64,000 bases of DNA from contig NZ_JAFLRG010000001.1 of the NCBI RefSeq assembly GCF_017315725.1, forward strand, positions 1,488,001 to 1,552,000, given 5' to 3'. The notes below the pieces were generated by a model. The model made no database searches. It was not told the origin of the DNA and saw only the letters and a list, made by a program, of their open reading frames with translations. Shown here piece after piece: positions 8,529 to 17,585 of the stretch (position 1 is its first letter; every line of letters starts with the position of its first letter). A program made the translations under genes and the position numbers. Source of the stretch: Trinickia acidisoli (GTDB lineage Bacteria > Pseudomonadota > Gammaproteobacteria > Burkholderiales > Burkholderiaceae).

Positions 8529-9541
8529 ACGCGCGTCATAGGCACGAAGCCAACGAACAGACGGCCTCTGAGGCGCGACCCGATTCGCCGGATGCGAGCG
8601 GATCGGCGGATGCCGGCGCGACCGTCGAAGGCTACAACTTCGCTTATCTCGACGAGCAGACGAAGCGCATGATCCGGCGCTCGCTCTTGAAGGCCGTCGC
8701 GATTCCCGGGCATCAGATTCCGTTCGGCTCGCGCGAGATGCCGCTGCCTTACGGCTGGGGCACCGGCGGCATTCAGGTCACGGCTGCGATCATCGGCTGC
8801 GACGATACCCTCAAGGTCATCGACCAGGGCTCGGACGATACCACCAACGCCGTCAACATCCGACGCTTCTTCGCTCGCACGGCGGGTGTGAGAACCACGA
8901 CGCGCACGGTCGAGGCGACGATCGTTCAAACGCGTCACCGGATTCCGGAAACACCGCTGGCGGACGGACAGATTCTCGTCTACCAGGTGCCGCTGCCGGA
9001 GCCGCTCTATCGATTGGAGCCGCGGCTAGTCGAATGCCGCAAGCTCCACGCGTTGTCCGAGTACGGGCTCATGAACGTCAAGCTCTACGAGGACATCGTT
9101 CGACATGGCAGCATTGCGACGACCTATGACTATCCGGTGATTGTCGACGGCCGCTATCTGAGCGCACCGTCGCCGATTCCGAAATTCGACAATCCGAAGA
9201 TGCATATGAACCCGGCGCTGCAACTGTTCGGTGCAGGACGCGAGCGGCGGCTCTATGCGATACCACCCTATACGAGCGTGCGCAGCCTCGACTTCGAAGA
9301 CTACCCGTTCGAGATTCAGCGATGGGACCATGCCTGTGAGATTTGCGGCTCGCGCGAAAGCTTCCTCGACGAAATGATCGTCGACGATAAGGGCAAGCGA
9401 ATGTTCGTCTGCTCGGATAGCGACTATTGCCAGCAGCGGGTCGCCGAAGGTGAGAACGGCAACGTGCATGCGACGCAAGCCCGTGCATCGGATCGCTCGG
9501 CGAGCGTGCTGGCTACCGAGGCGGAAGGGGAGCGCACATGA
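8525..9541 (+). CDS. phnJ: Radical-SAM C-P lyase PhnJ
   Basis: Catalytic subunit that homolytically cleaves the C-P bond of 5-phosphoribosyl 1-phosphonate using S-adenosylmethionine and a 4Fe-4S cluster. The cysteine pattern is C271-x2-C274-x21-C296-x5-C302: the first three are the PhnJ cluster ligands and the fourth matches the thiyl-radical cysteine. The conserved PYGWGTGG segment (residues 75-82) holds the glycyl-radical region. Length is 338 residues against about 281 in E. coli, with a polar N-terminal extension of about 30 residues before GYNFAYLDEQ and a C-terminal tail after YCQQR. Confidence 0.95.
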   Translation: MNARHRHEANEQTASEARPDSPDASGSADAGATVEGYNFAYLDEQTKRMIRRSLLKAVAIPGHQIPFGSREMPLPYGWGTGGIQVTAAIIGCDDTLKVIDQGSDDTTNAVNIRRFFARTAGVRTTTRTVEATIVQTRHRIPETPLADGQILVYQVPLPEPLYRLEPRLVECRKLHALSEYGLMNVKLYEDIVRHGSIATTYDYPVIVDGRYLSAPSPIPKFDNPKMHMNPALQLFGAGRERRLYAIPPYTSVRSLDFEDYPFEIQRWDHACEICGSRESFLDEMIVDDKGKRMFVCSDSDYCQQRVAEGENGNVHATQARASDRSASVLATEAEGERT

Positions 9542-10308
9542 TTCCTTTATTGAGCGCACGCAATCTAACGACGCGTTATGGTGAGCGGATCGGCTGCGAG
9601 GACGTGAGCTTCGATCTCTATCCGGGCGAAGTGCTGTGCGTCGTCGGCGAATCGGGCTCGGGCAAATCGACGCTGCTCAATACCGTCGCGCTGCGCGTGT
9701 CTGCCGATTCGGGTAGCTTGGCCTATTCGACGGTGAATGGCGAATGGCTGAATCTGCTGACGTTGTCGGAGCCGCGCCGTCGCTTTTTGATGCGCACGGA
9801 GTGGGGCTTCGTCGAACAAAATCCGCGCGATGGGTTGCGCATGGCCGTATCGGCGGGGGCAAATATCGGCGAACCGCTGATGGCGGTCGGTGCACGTCAT
9901 TTCGGGAGGATCCGCGAAACATCATCGAACTGGATGCGGCGTGTCGAACTCGATACCGAGCGCATCGACGATTTGCCGACGTCGTTTTCAGGCGGCATGC
10001 AGCAGCGGTTGCAGATCGCGCGCAATCTCGTCACGGGGCCGCGGCTCGTGCTGATGGATGAGCCAACCGCCGGCCTCGACGTTTCGGTGCAGGCGCGCCT
10101 GCTCGATTTGCTCCGCACGCTGACCGCGCAGTTGCATCTGGCCTGCGTGATCGTGACGCACGATATCGGCGTGGCGCGGCTGCTGGCGCATCGCCTGATG
10201 GTGATGCAAGGCGGACGCGTCGTCGAAGCGGGCTTGACCGACCAGGTGCTCGACGATCCGCAGCACCCCTACACGCAATTGCTCGTGTCTTCCGTACTGC
10301 CGGTTTGA
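9538..10308 (+). CDS. phnK: C-P lyase-associated ABC ATPase PhnK
   Basis: A 256-residue ABC-type ATPase that binds the PhnGHIJ core rather than a membrane permease. Walker A is GESGSGKST near residue 38, the signature is FSGGMQQRLQIARNL, and Walker B is LVLMDEPTAGLD. Start overlaps the phnJ stop (ATGA 9538). It resembles oligopeptide-type ATPases (PYTQLL near the C-terminus), as PhnK normally does. Confidence 0.92.
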   Translation: MIPLLSARNLTTRYGERIGCEDVSFDLYPGEVLCVVGESGSGKSTLLNTVALRVSADSGSLAYSTVNGEWLNLLTLSEPRRRFLMRTEWGFVEQNPRDGLRMAVSAGANIGEPLMAVGARHFGRIRETSSNWMRRVELDTERIDDLPTSFSGGMQQRLQIARNLVTGPRLVLMDEPTAGLDVSVQARLLDLLRTLTAQLHLACVIVTHDIGVARLLAHRLMVMQGGRVVEAGLTDQVLDDPQHPYTQLLVSSVLPV

Positions 10309-10333
10309 ATGCGCGAGAAATGAGGAGTCCTAA

Positions 10334-11086
10334 ATGAGTGAAGAGCCAATCGACACGCACCTCGTTGACGACGATCGACTGATGCTGCGCGCGCGTGGTA
10401 TTTCGAAGACGTTCGTGCTTCATACGCAAGGCGGCCAAGCGATCGCCGCGCTGCACGGCGTGGATCTCGATGTCTCGCGCGGCGAATGCGTGGCGCTGGT
10501 CGGCCCTTCAGGCGCAGGCAAGAGCACGCTGCTGCGTTGCCTCTACGGCAACTATTTGGCAAGTGCGGGATCTATCCTATTGCGCGACGAGGCGAGCAAG
10601 CATCGGCACATTGCACTGACGGGCGCGAGTCCGCACGATGTCATGCGCGTGCGCCGCGAAGTGCTCGGCTATGTGAGTCAGTTTCTACGCGTGATTCCGC
10701 GCGTGCCGACGCTCGATCTCGTTGCTGAGCCGCTCGTCTCGCGCGGGGTCGACGTGGACGAAGCACGACGACGCGCGGGCGATTGGCTCGCGCGCCTGAA
10801 CATCCCCGAGCGCCTTTGGCATCTCGCGCCGGCGACGTTTTCAGGGGGCGAGCAGCAACGTGTGAACATTGCGCGCGGGCTCATCGCCGAGCATCCTGTG
10901 TTATTGCTCGATGAGCCGACCGCCTCGCTCGATGCATCGAACCGTGCAGTCGTGACGGAGGTCGTCGTCGAGGCGCGCGAACGCGGTGCTGCGATCGTCG
11001 GCATCTTTCACGATGAAGCGGCGCGCGAGCAAGTTGCCACGCGCCGGCTCGAGCTCGAGCCCGTGGCGATGCCCGCGGCCGCATGA
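10334..11086 (+). CDS. phnL: C-P lyase-associated ABC ATPase PhnL
   Basis: A 250-residue ABC-type ATPase needed with PhnG/H/I for forming the ribosyl-phosphonate intermediate. Walker A is GPSGAGKST (about residues 57-65); the signature FSGGEQQRVNIARGL and Walker B VLLLDEPTASLD are clear. The VSQFLRVIPRVPTLDLVAEP segment is typical of PhnL. It lies 25 bases after phnK with GAGGAG just upstream of its ATG. Confidence 0.92.
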   Translation: MSEEPIDTHLVDDDRLMLRARGISKTFVLHTQGGQAIAALHGVDLDVSRGECVALVGPSGAGKSTLLRCLYGNYLASAGSILLRDEASKHRHIALTGASPHDVMRVRREVLGYVSQFLRVIPRVPTLDLVAEPLVSRGVDVDEARRRAGDWLARLNIPERLWHLAPATFSGGEQQRVNIARGLIAEHPVLLLDEPTASLDASNRAVVTEVVVEARERGAAIVGIFHDEAAREQVATRRLELEPVAMPAAA

Positions 11087-11147
11087 ACGTTCGAAAATCG
11101 ATGGCGGCCACGGACGTGGCCCGCCACAGCGGATACGGAGTACCGGG

Positions 11148-12281
11148 ATGTTGATCAAGAATGCACGGATCGTAACGCGCGATGACGAATTCATCGGCGT
11201 GGTGAGGATCGAAAAGGGGCGCATTGCGGAGGTTGCACGCGGGACGACGAGCGTGCACGACGCCGAGGATTGGCAAGGCGATTATCTGCTGCCCGGCTTC
11301 GTCGAGGTCCATACGGACAACCTGGAAAAGCATCTCGCGCCGCGCCCGGGCGTGATGTGGAACGTCGAAGCGGCAGTCGTGATCCATGACGCCCAGGTGG
11401 CCGCTGCCGGTATCACCACCGTCTTCGATTCGCTCGCGATCGGCTCACGTGCCGATGCGGGCCTGCGCGGAAGCGAAATTCATCGGAAAGCGGTATCGGC
11501 GCTCGATCGATTGGCCGAGCACGACCTGCTGCGTGCCGATCATTATCTGCATCTGCGCTGCGAGGTAGGCACCGCGGACGTGATCGAACTCTTCGACGAG
11601 TTCGGCAACCATCGCTTGCTGCAACTCGCATCGGTCATGGATCACACGCCCGGCCAGCGTCAGTGGCAAGACCCCGCGAAATGGCGCCAATACCAGGAGC
11701 GTAACGGCAAGTGGAGCGACGAGAAGATGGAGGCAGCACTCGTCGAGCTCTCGGATCTGCAGACGCGCTATGCGCACGAGCATCGGCGTTGCATCGTCGA
11801 GCGTTGCAAGGCGCTCGGCATATCGGTGGCGAGCCATGACGATACGCTTGTCGAACATGTCGAGGAAGCCGTGCGCGACGGCATTCAGATCTCCGAATTT
11901 CCGACGACGATGGCCGCGGCGCGAGCGGCCCGCGCGCATGGGCTCGCTACCGTGATGGGTGCGCCCAACGTCGTGCGCGGCGGCTCGCATTCGGGCAACG
12001 TCTCCGCGTTGGAGCTCGCCAACGAAGGCTTGCTCGACGTCTTGTCCTCGGATTACGTCCCTTCCAGTTTGATGATGGCTGTGTTTCAGCTTGTTCGTGA
12101 TGCCGGATGGTCGTTGCCGCGCGCGATCGCGACTGTCTCGTCGGCGCCCGCGCAAGCGGCGGGGCTCGAAGACCGAGGCGCGATCGAAGTCGGTTTGCGC
12201 GCCGACATCGTGCGCGTGAGGCTTTGCAAAGCGCTACCGGTACCGCACGCGACCTATGTGTCGGGTAGACGCGCAGCCTGA
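11148..12281 (+). CDS. phnM: RPnTP hydrolase PhnM
   Basis: A 377-residue amidohydrolase-superfamily enzyme (E. coli PhnM is 378) that removes pyrophosphate from ribose-1-phosphonate 5-triphosphate. Family segments seen: MLIKNARIVT, the metal-site region EVHTDNLEKHLAPRPGV, and ASHDDT further on. I chose ATG 11148 over the longer open frame from 10986, because that overlaps phnL and the conserved N-terminus starts here. Last gene of the phnG-M operon; no clear terminator hairpin follows. Confidence 0.93.
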   Translation: MLIKNARIVTRDDEFIGVVRIEKGRIAEVARGTTSVHDAEDWQGDYLLPGFVEVHTDNLEKHLAPRPGVMWNVEAAVVIHDAQVAAAGITTVFDSLAIGSRADAGLRGSEIHRKAVSALDRLAEHDLLRADHYLHLRCEVGTADVIELFDEFGNHRLLQLASVMDHTPGQRQWQDPAKWRQYQERNGKWSDEKMEAALVELSDLQTRYAHEHRRCIVERCKALGISVASHDDTLVEHVEEAVRDGIQISEFPTTMAAARAARAHGLATVMGAPNVVRGGSHSGNVSALELANEGLLDVLSSDYVPSSLMMAVFQLVRDAGWSLPRAIATVSSAPAQAAGLEDRGAIEVGLRADIVRVRLCKALPVPHATYVSGRRAA

Positions 12282-12492
12282 TTACGCTCGGCTTTCCAGT
12301 GTTGCCGCATTGCACAAATTTGCCGTTTTGGGCGCTCGTGCCGGGAGAAAAGCAAAAAAGTACTGAAAAAACGGCGTAAAGTTGGTGGAGTCAAACTGCC
12401 GATGGTCCTAAATTTCAATCAACAACACTCAGCCGCCGTCCAGCAAACGCATGGCGGCGGCGGGCAATCGGCACGAGCTTGGAGACGGCACC

Positions 12493-13464
12493 ATGATGCG
12501 CCCGGACCTCGAGGTAGTCGAAGTACGACGCGACGAATCATTCAAGGTTTGGTCGCATGGGTATCCGTACCGGACGATCCGCTGGCACTTTCACCCTGAA
12601 TACGAGTTGCATCTGATCGTCGCGACGCAAGGAAAATACTTCGTTGGCGACCACATCGGGACGTATGGCCCGGGTCACCTCGTCTTGCTCGGCCCGAATC
12701 TGCCGCACAACTGGATCAGTGATGTGCCCGAAGGCGGGACGATCGAGCGTCGCAATCTCGTCATGCAGTTCAGTCAGGACTTCGTGCGCCGCTGCATGGA
12801 CACCTTCCCGGAATGCCGAGAGGCGCAGAGCCTGTTCGATGATGCGCGCCGCGGCATCGCATTCGACAGCGCGACGAGCGCGGCCGTCGCGCCGCTGTTC
12901 GAGGCGCTGCTGACGACGCACGGGATTCGCCGCACGTCGCTCTTTTTGCTGCTGCTCGATCGGCTCTGTGGTGCGGCCGAGCGGACGCCGCTCGCGAGTC
13001 CCGCCTGCGATCAAGTGCACGCCGCATCGACGCGGTTGAGTCACGCGCTCTCTTACATCGGCAAGAACTTTGCGTCCGAGTTGCGCGAATCGGATCTCGC
13101 ACAACTCGCCGGGCAGAGCGTCAGTGCGTTTTCGCGTGCGTTTCACCGTCACACGGGCATGCCTTTCGTTCAATACGTGAACCGCTTGCGAATCGAATCG
13201 GCTTGCCAGATGCTGACGGCCGACGAAGCGAGCATCACCGAAGTGTGTTTCCAAGCAGGGTTCAACAACGTCTCGAACTTCAACCGTCAATTCCGGACGG
13301 TGAAGGGTATGTCGCCATCGGAATTCCGTACGCTGCAGCGCTTGAACGCGCGTAGCCGCGACGTCGCGATCGCGATCGACGATGCGCAATCACCTCTCGG
13401 CACGGCGCCGCACGTGCTGGCAGTGCGCCCGACTAGCGGCCTATCGGCCGCACCGCCGGGCTGA
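12493..13464 (+). CDS. AraC-family regulator of the sugar-alcohol cluster
   Basis: A 323-residue regulator with an N-terminal cupin sensor (IRWHFHPEYELHLIV; GPGHLVLLGPNLPHNWIS) and a C-terminal pair of AraC helix-turn-helix motifs (LAQLAGQSVSAFSRAFHRHTG and ITEVCFQAGFNNVSNFNRQF, about residues 200-285). GGAG at 12481-12484 points to ATG 12493. It immediately precedes a sugar ABC importer, SDR dehydrogenase and FGGY kinase on the same strand and probably activates them. Its ligand is likely the imported polyol, by inference. Confidence 0.9.
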   Translation: MMRPDLEVVEVRRDESFKVWSHGYPYRTIRWHFHPEYELHLIVATQGKYFVGDHIGTYGPGHLVLLGPNLPHNWISDVPEGGTIERRNLVMQFSQDFVRRCMDTFPECREAQSLFDDARRGIAFDSATSAAVAPLFEALLTTHGIRRTSLFLLLLDRLCGAAERTPLASPACDQVHAASTRLSHALSYIGKNFASELRESDLAQLAGQSVSAFSRAFHRHTGMPFVQYVNRLRIESACQMLTADEASITEVCFQAGFNNVSNFNRQFRTVKGMSPSEFRTLQRLNARSRDVAIAIDDAQSPLGTAPHVLAVRPTSGLSAAPPG

Positions 13465-13570
13465 CCCGAGCAGTAGGCCCGACTCCATAACGTTTTCCAC
13501 TTCGTCTGTCGTGCCGTTGCGGCGCGAGGGACGCGCTCAACTTTGAAAAGCATGACAACAACGGAGACGA

Positions 13571-14632
13571 ATGATGACGAGACTGACGAATCGACTGATC
13601 GGCGCTTGTGCGTTGACCCTGAGTCTGATCGGTAGCACGGCGGCGCTGGCGGCGCCGAGCGGGACGGTCGCTTTCTTGATGCCCGACGAAGCCTCGACCC
13701 GATACGAGCAGCACGACTTCCCTGGCTTCGAAGCCGCGATGAAAAAGCTTTGCCCCGATTGCAAGCTGCTCTATCAGAATGCCAATGCCGACGCGGCCCA
13801 GCAGCAGCAACAGTTCAATTCCGCGATTTCGCAAGGTGCCAAGGTGATCGTGCTCGACCCCGTGGACTCCACGGCCGCCGCATCCCTCGTTCATATCGCG
13901 CAAAGCCAGGGCATCAAGGTGATCGCCTATGACAGGCCCGTGCCCTCGACCCCGGCCGACTACTACGTGTCGTTCGACAACGAAGGCATTGGCAAGGCGA
14001 TCGCCCAATCGCTCGTCCAACATTTGAAGGACAGCGGCGTGTCGACCAGCAAGGGCGGCGTGCTGGAAGTGAACGGTTCGCCCACCGACGCGGCGGCGGG
14101 CCTGATCCGCAAGGGTATCCACGAGGGGTTGGCCGGTAGCGGCTACAAGACGCTTGCCGAGTACGACACGCCCGAGTGGGCGCCGCCCAAGGCGCAACAG
14201 TGGGTGAGCGGGCAGATCACTCGCTTCGGCTCGCAGATCGTGGGGGTCGTGGCCGCCAACGACGGAACGGCCGGCGGCACCATCGCCGCTTTCAAGGCGG
14301 CCGGGGTCAACCCCGTTCCGTCCGTGACGGGCAACGATGCGACGATTGCCGGGTTGCAGTTGATCATCGCAGGCGATCAGTACAACACGATCCTGAAACC
14401 GAGCGAGATCGTCGCGGCAGCCGCGGCGAAGGTAGCGGTAGGCTTTCTCTCGGGGCATGCGCCCAAGGGCGAGACGACGCTTTTCAAAACGCCGACCCAA
14501 CTCTTCAAGCCGGCGGTGATCACGCAAAGCAACCTCAAGGCCGAGGTCGTCGACAAGGGCTTTGCGAGCGCCGCGCAACTTTGCACGGGCCGCTATGCGG
14601 ATGGCTGCAAGAAGCTCGGAATCATGCACTGA
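13571..14632 (+). CDS. Periplasmic sugar/polyol-binding protein of an ABC importer
   Basis: A 353-residue type I periplasmic binding protein with a Sec signal peptide (residues 1-28, cleavage after ALA). The fold resembles D-xylose/ribose-binding proteins: VAFLMPDEASTRYEQHD, SQGAKVIVLDPVDS, VIAYDRPVPS, and GVVAANDGTAGG. GGAG at 13563-13566 serves the tandem ATGs at 13571/13574. First gene after the AraC regulator and partner of the next two genes. Binding a pentitol or pentose is inferred from the downstream dehydrogenase and kinase. Confidence 0.9.
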   Translation: MMTRLTNRLIGACALTLSLIGSTAALAAPSGTVAFLMPDEASTRYEQHDFPGFEAAMKKLCPDCKLLYQNANADAAQQQQQFNSAISQGAKVIVLDPVDSTAAASLVHIAQSQGIKVIAYDRPVPSTPADYYVSFDNEGIGKAIAQSLVQHLKDSGVSTSKGGVLEVNGSPTDAAAGLIRKGIHEGLAGSGYKTLAEYDTPEWAPPKAQQWVSGQITRFGSQIVGVVAANDGTAGGTIAAFKAAGVNPVPSVTGNDATIAGLQLIIAGDQYNTILKPSEIVAAAAAKVAVGFLSGHAPKGETTLFKTPTQLFKPAVITQSNLKAEVVDKGFASAAQLCTGRYADGCKKLGIMH

Positions 14633-14704
14633 TATTGATCCGGCTCAATGTCGGATGGGGCTTCGGTTCAGGCCGAGCCCCGCGAAATGAAGGGTGGCAC
14701 TCCT

Positions 14705-15520
14705 ATGAACGAAAATCCAAGCACACGTGCGAAGGTCGGCGAACTGGTGCTCAGCCTGCGCGGCATTTCCAAGAACTTTGGGGCTGTCTCCGCGCTGACC
14801 GATATCGAGCTCGACGTGCGTGCCGGCGAAGTGGTCGCCTTGGTCGGCGACAACGGAGCAGGCAAATCGACGCTCGTGAAGATCCTCGCCGGCGTTCATC
14901 AACCGAGCGCCGGCACGATTACCTTCGGCGGCCGGCCGGTTGCGCTATCGGACCCGGGCACGGCGCTCGACCTCGGCATCGCGACGGTGTTCCAAGACCT
15001 CGCGCTCTGCGAAAACCTCGATGTCGTGGCGAATATCTTTCTCGGCCGTGAGCTGGCGCCGTGGCGTCTCGACGAGGTCTCCATGGAAGTGCGGGCCTGG
15101 ACGCTCCTGAATGAACTATCGGCACGCATCCCCAGCGTGCGCGACGTCGTCGCCTCGCTATCGGGAGGGCAACGCCAAACCGTGGCGATCGCCCGCTCGC
15201 TGCTGCTCGACCCGAAGCTGATCATGCTCGACGAACCGACGGCGGCGCTGGGCGTGGCCCAGACCGCCGAGGTGTTGAACCTGATCGAGCGCGTGCGCGA
15301 CCGCGGCCATGCCGTCATCATGATCAGCCACAACATGGAAGACGTGCGCGCGGTGGCGGACCGGATCGTGGTGCTGCGGCTCGGCCGCAACAACGGCATC
15401 TTCTACCGCGACTCGTCGAACGAAGCGCTGATCGCCGCGATCACCGGCGCTACGGAGAACGCCGTGTCGCGCCGCGCAGGCCGCCGCCAAGCCGAGCAGG
15501 CCGCCGGAACAAAGGAATGA
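14705..15520 (+). CDS. Sugar ABC transporter ATP-binding protein
   Basis: A 271-residue single-domain sugar-import ATPase, half the size of the fused RbsA/XylG type. Walker A is GDNGAGKST, the signature LSGGQRQTVAIARSL, Walker B LIMLDEPTAALG, and the switch histidine lies in MISHNMEDV. The frame is open from 14648 but conserved sequence begins after MNENPSTR. The stop overlaps or closely precedes the permease start. Confidence 0.9.
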   Translation: MNENPSTRAKVGELVLSLRGISKNFGAVSALTDIELDVRAGEVVALVGDNGAGKSTLVKILAGVHQPSAGTITFGGRPVALSDPGTALDLGIATVFQDLALCENLDVVANIFLGRELAPWRLDEVSMEVRAWTLLNELSARIPSVRDVVASLSGGQRQTVAIARSLLLDPKLIMLDEPTAALGVAQTAEVLNLIERVRDRGHAVIMISHNMEDVRAVADRIVVLRLGRNNGIFYRDSSNEALIAAITGATENAVSRRAGRRQAEQAAGTKE

Positions 15521-15522
15521 CC

Positions 15523-16806
15523 ATGAGCAATCGAACGCAACGTGATGCGCGGCACGAAGCACCGCGTACGCCGACGCCATCCGAACTGCTCGACCGCAGC
15601 GATGTCCGCGTCAAGCACGCGAACGGAATCGGCGATACCGTTTCCGCCTTCGTCGATCGCGTCCGCTCGGGCGACGTGGGGCCGCTGCCGGTCATCGTGG
15701 GCTTGATCATCATTTGGACCGTGTTCGCGAGCCTCAATCCGGTGTTCCTCTCCGCCAACAATCTCGTGAACCTGCTGTTCGACTGCTCGACGGTCGGGGT
15801 CATCGCGTTGGGCATCGTTTGCGTGCTGCTGGTCGGGCAGATCGATCTTTCGGTCGGTTCGATAAGCGGCTTCGCATCGGCGCTCGTCGGCACGCTCTGG
15901 GTCGATCACGGTTGGCCAGTGTCGCTCGCCATCGTCTGCGCGCTCGTCGTCGGCGCGCTGGTCGGTGCGTTGTATGCGCTGCTGTTCAATCGACTCGGGA
16001 TGCCGAGCTTCGTTTCGACGCTAGCCGGGTTGCTTGCGATTCTCGGGATGCAGCTCTACGTCCTCGGGGCGGCCGGATCGATCAATTTGCCCTACGGTTC
16101 GCGTGTCGTGAATCTCGGGCAGCTCATGACCATTCCTCCCGTCGTATCGCTTTTGCTTGCGCTGCTGCCCGGCGTGGTCATTCTGCTGGTGGGCATGCGC
16201 ACGCGGGCGCGTCGCCATGAGGCCAACCTGTCGGCGGCGTCGATCGGCAGCCTTCTCGTGCGCAGCGTCGCAATCACGGTGTTGTTGGAGATCGTCGTTG
16301 CTTACCTGAATCGTGGGCGTGGCGTTCCGTTGATGTTCGGCATTTTTCTTGGCTTGACCGTCGTGATGGACTACGCGCTGACGCGCACGCGATGGGGCAG
16401 GTCGATGAACGCCGTAGGCGGCAACCACGAAGCCGCACGGCGAGCGGGTATCAAGGTCGGCGCCATCTATACCAGCGCCTTCGTGCTATGCGCGAGCCTT
16501 GCCGCGCTCGGCGGTGTGATGAGCGCTGCGCGATTGGCATCGGCCAGTCAGCAGGCCGGCACGGGCGACGTCAACCTGAACGCCATCGCGGCGGCGGTGA
16601 TCGGCGGCACCAGTCTCTTCGGCGGCCGTGGCAGCGCGTATTCGGCGGTGCTCGGCATCATCGTGATTCAGTCGATCGCGAGCGGCCTGACGCTGCTGAA
16701 TCTGTCGTCCTCGCTGCGCTTCATCATCACCGGCGCGGTGCTGGCCGTCGCGGTGATCGTCGATTCGCTCGCCCGGCAGTCCCGCGTTTCGCACGGCCGC
16801 GCGTAA
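15523..16806 (+). CDS. Sugar ABC transporter permease
   Basis: A 427-residue inner-membrane permease of the RbsC/XylH family, with about ten hydrophobic helices after a polar N-terminal region of about 45 residues. The hallmark segments LLVGQIDLSVGSISGFASALVG, NAVGGNHEAARRAGIKV and AAAVIGGTSLFGGRGS are all present. AAAGGA at 15511-15516 fits ATG 15523; an ATG at 15517 overlaps the ATPase stop. It completes the importer with the preceding two genes. Confidence 0.9.
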   Translation: MSNRTQRDARHEAPRTPTPSELLDRSDVRVKHANGIGDTVSAFVDRVRSGDVGPLPVIVGLIIIWTVFASLNPVFLSANNLVNLLFDCSTVGVIALGIVCVLLVGQIDLSVGSISGFASALVGTLWVDHGWPVSLAIVCALVVGALVGALYALLFNRLGMPSFVSTLAGLLAILGMQLYVLGAAGSINLPYGSRVVNLGQLMTIPPVVSLLLALLPGVVILLVGMRTRARRHEANLSAASIGSLLVRSVAITVLLEIVVAYLNRGRGVPLMFGIFLGLTVVMDYALTRTRWGRSMNAVGGNHEAARRAGIKVGAIYTSAFVLCASLAALGGVMSAARLASASQQAGTGDVNLNAIAAAVIGGTSLFGGRGSAYSAVLGIIVIQSIASGLTLLNLSSSLRFIITGAVLAVAVIVDSLARQSRVSHGRA

Positions 16807-16839
16807 CCGCATCATCTCTGTCATCCAGGAGAGCAGTGA

Positions 16840-17568
16840 ATGTCTGAATCGTTGGTAGGAAAGGTTGCCGCCATTACCGGCGCGGCATCGGGTATCGGTC
16901 TGGAATGTGCGCGCAGCTTGATCGCGGCGGGTGCGCGGGTCGTTCTGATCGATCGTGCGAAAGAGCGGCTCGCCGCATGCTGCGCGGCGCTCGGGCCCAA
17001 TGCACTGCCGCTCGCCATGGACTTGCTGCAGCCATCGGAGGTTTCCGCATTGCTACCGCGTATCCTCGAGCTGGCCGGCGGCATCGATATCTTTCATGCG
17101 AACGCCGGTGCCTATATCGGCGGCGACGTGCTGGACGGCAATCCCGACGAGTGGGATCGCGTGCTCAATCTGAACGTCAATGCCGCATTCAGGTCCGTTC
17201 ATGCGGTACTGCCGCACCTAGTTGCACAGAAAGCGGGGGACATCGTCTTCACCAGTTCCATCGCGGGCATCGTGCCGGTCGTGTGGGAGCCGATCTACAC
17301 CGCATCCAAGTTCGCGGTGCAGGCTTTCGTTCACACGACCCGGCGACAAGTCGCGAAGCACGGCGTGCGGGTCGGCGCGGTGGCGCCGGGCCCGGTCGTC
17401 ACGGCGCTGCTGGACGATTGGCCGAAGGCAAAGATGGACGAAGCGCTCGCCTCGGGCAGCTTGATGCAGCCGCAGGAGGTGGCCGATGCCGTGCTTTTCA
17501 TGCTGACGCGGCCACGCAACGTGACGATCCGCGACCTCGTGATTCTTCCCAACAACGTTGATCTTTGA
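16840..17568 (+). CDS. SDR dehydrogenase, probable polyol (ribitol-type) 2-dehydrogenase
   Basis: A 242-residue classical short-chain dehydrogenase. The NAD(P)-binding motif GAASGIG is at residues 14-20 and the catalytic set is S139/S140, Y153 and K157 (YTASK). The C-terminal [12 protein letters not shown] resembles ribitol 2-dehydrogenases. Position between a polyol-type importer and an FGGY kinase suggests oxidation of a pentitol to a ketopentose in the cytosol, which the kinase then phosphorylates. Exact substrate (ribitol, arabinitol or xylitol) cannot be read from the sequence. Confidence 0.85.
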   Translation: MSESLVGKVAAITGAASGIGLECARSLIAAGARVVLIDRAKERLAACCAALGPNALPLAMDLLQPSEVSALLPRILELAGGIDIFHANAGAYIGGDVLDGNPDEWDRVLNLNVNAAFRSVHAVLPHLVAQKAGDIVFTSSIAGIVPVVWEPIYTASKFAVQAFVHTTRRQVAKHGVRVGAVAPGPVVTALLDDWPKAKMDEALASGSLMQPQEVADAVLFMLTRPRNVTIRDLVILPNNVDL

Positions 17569-17585
17569 TCGACCGCGGAGGCCCC

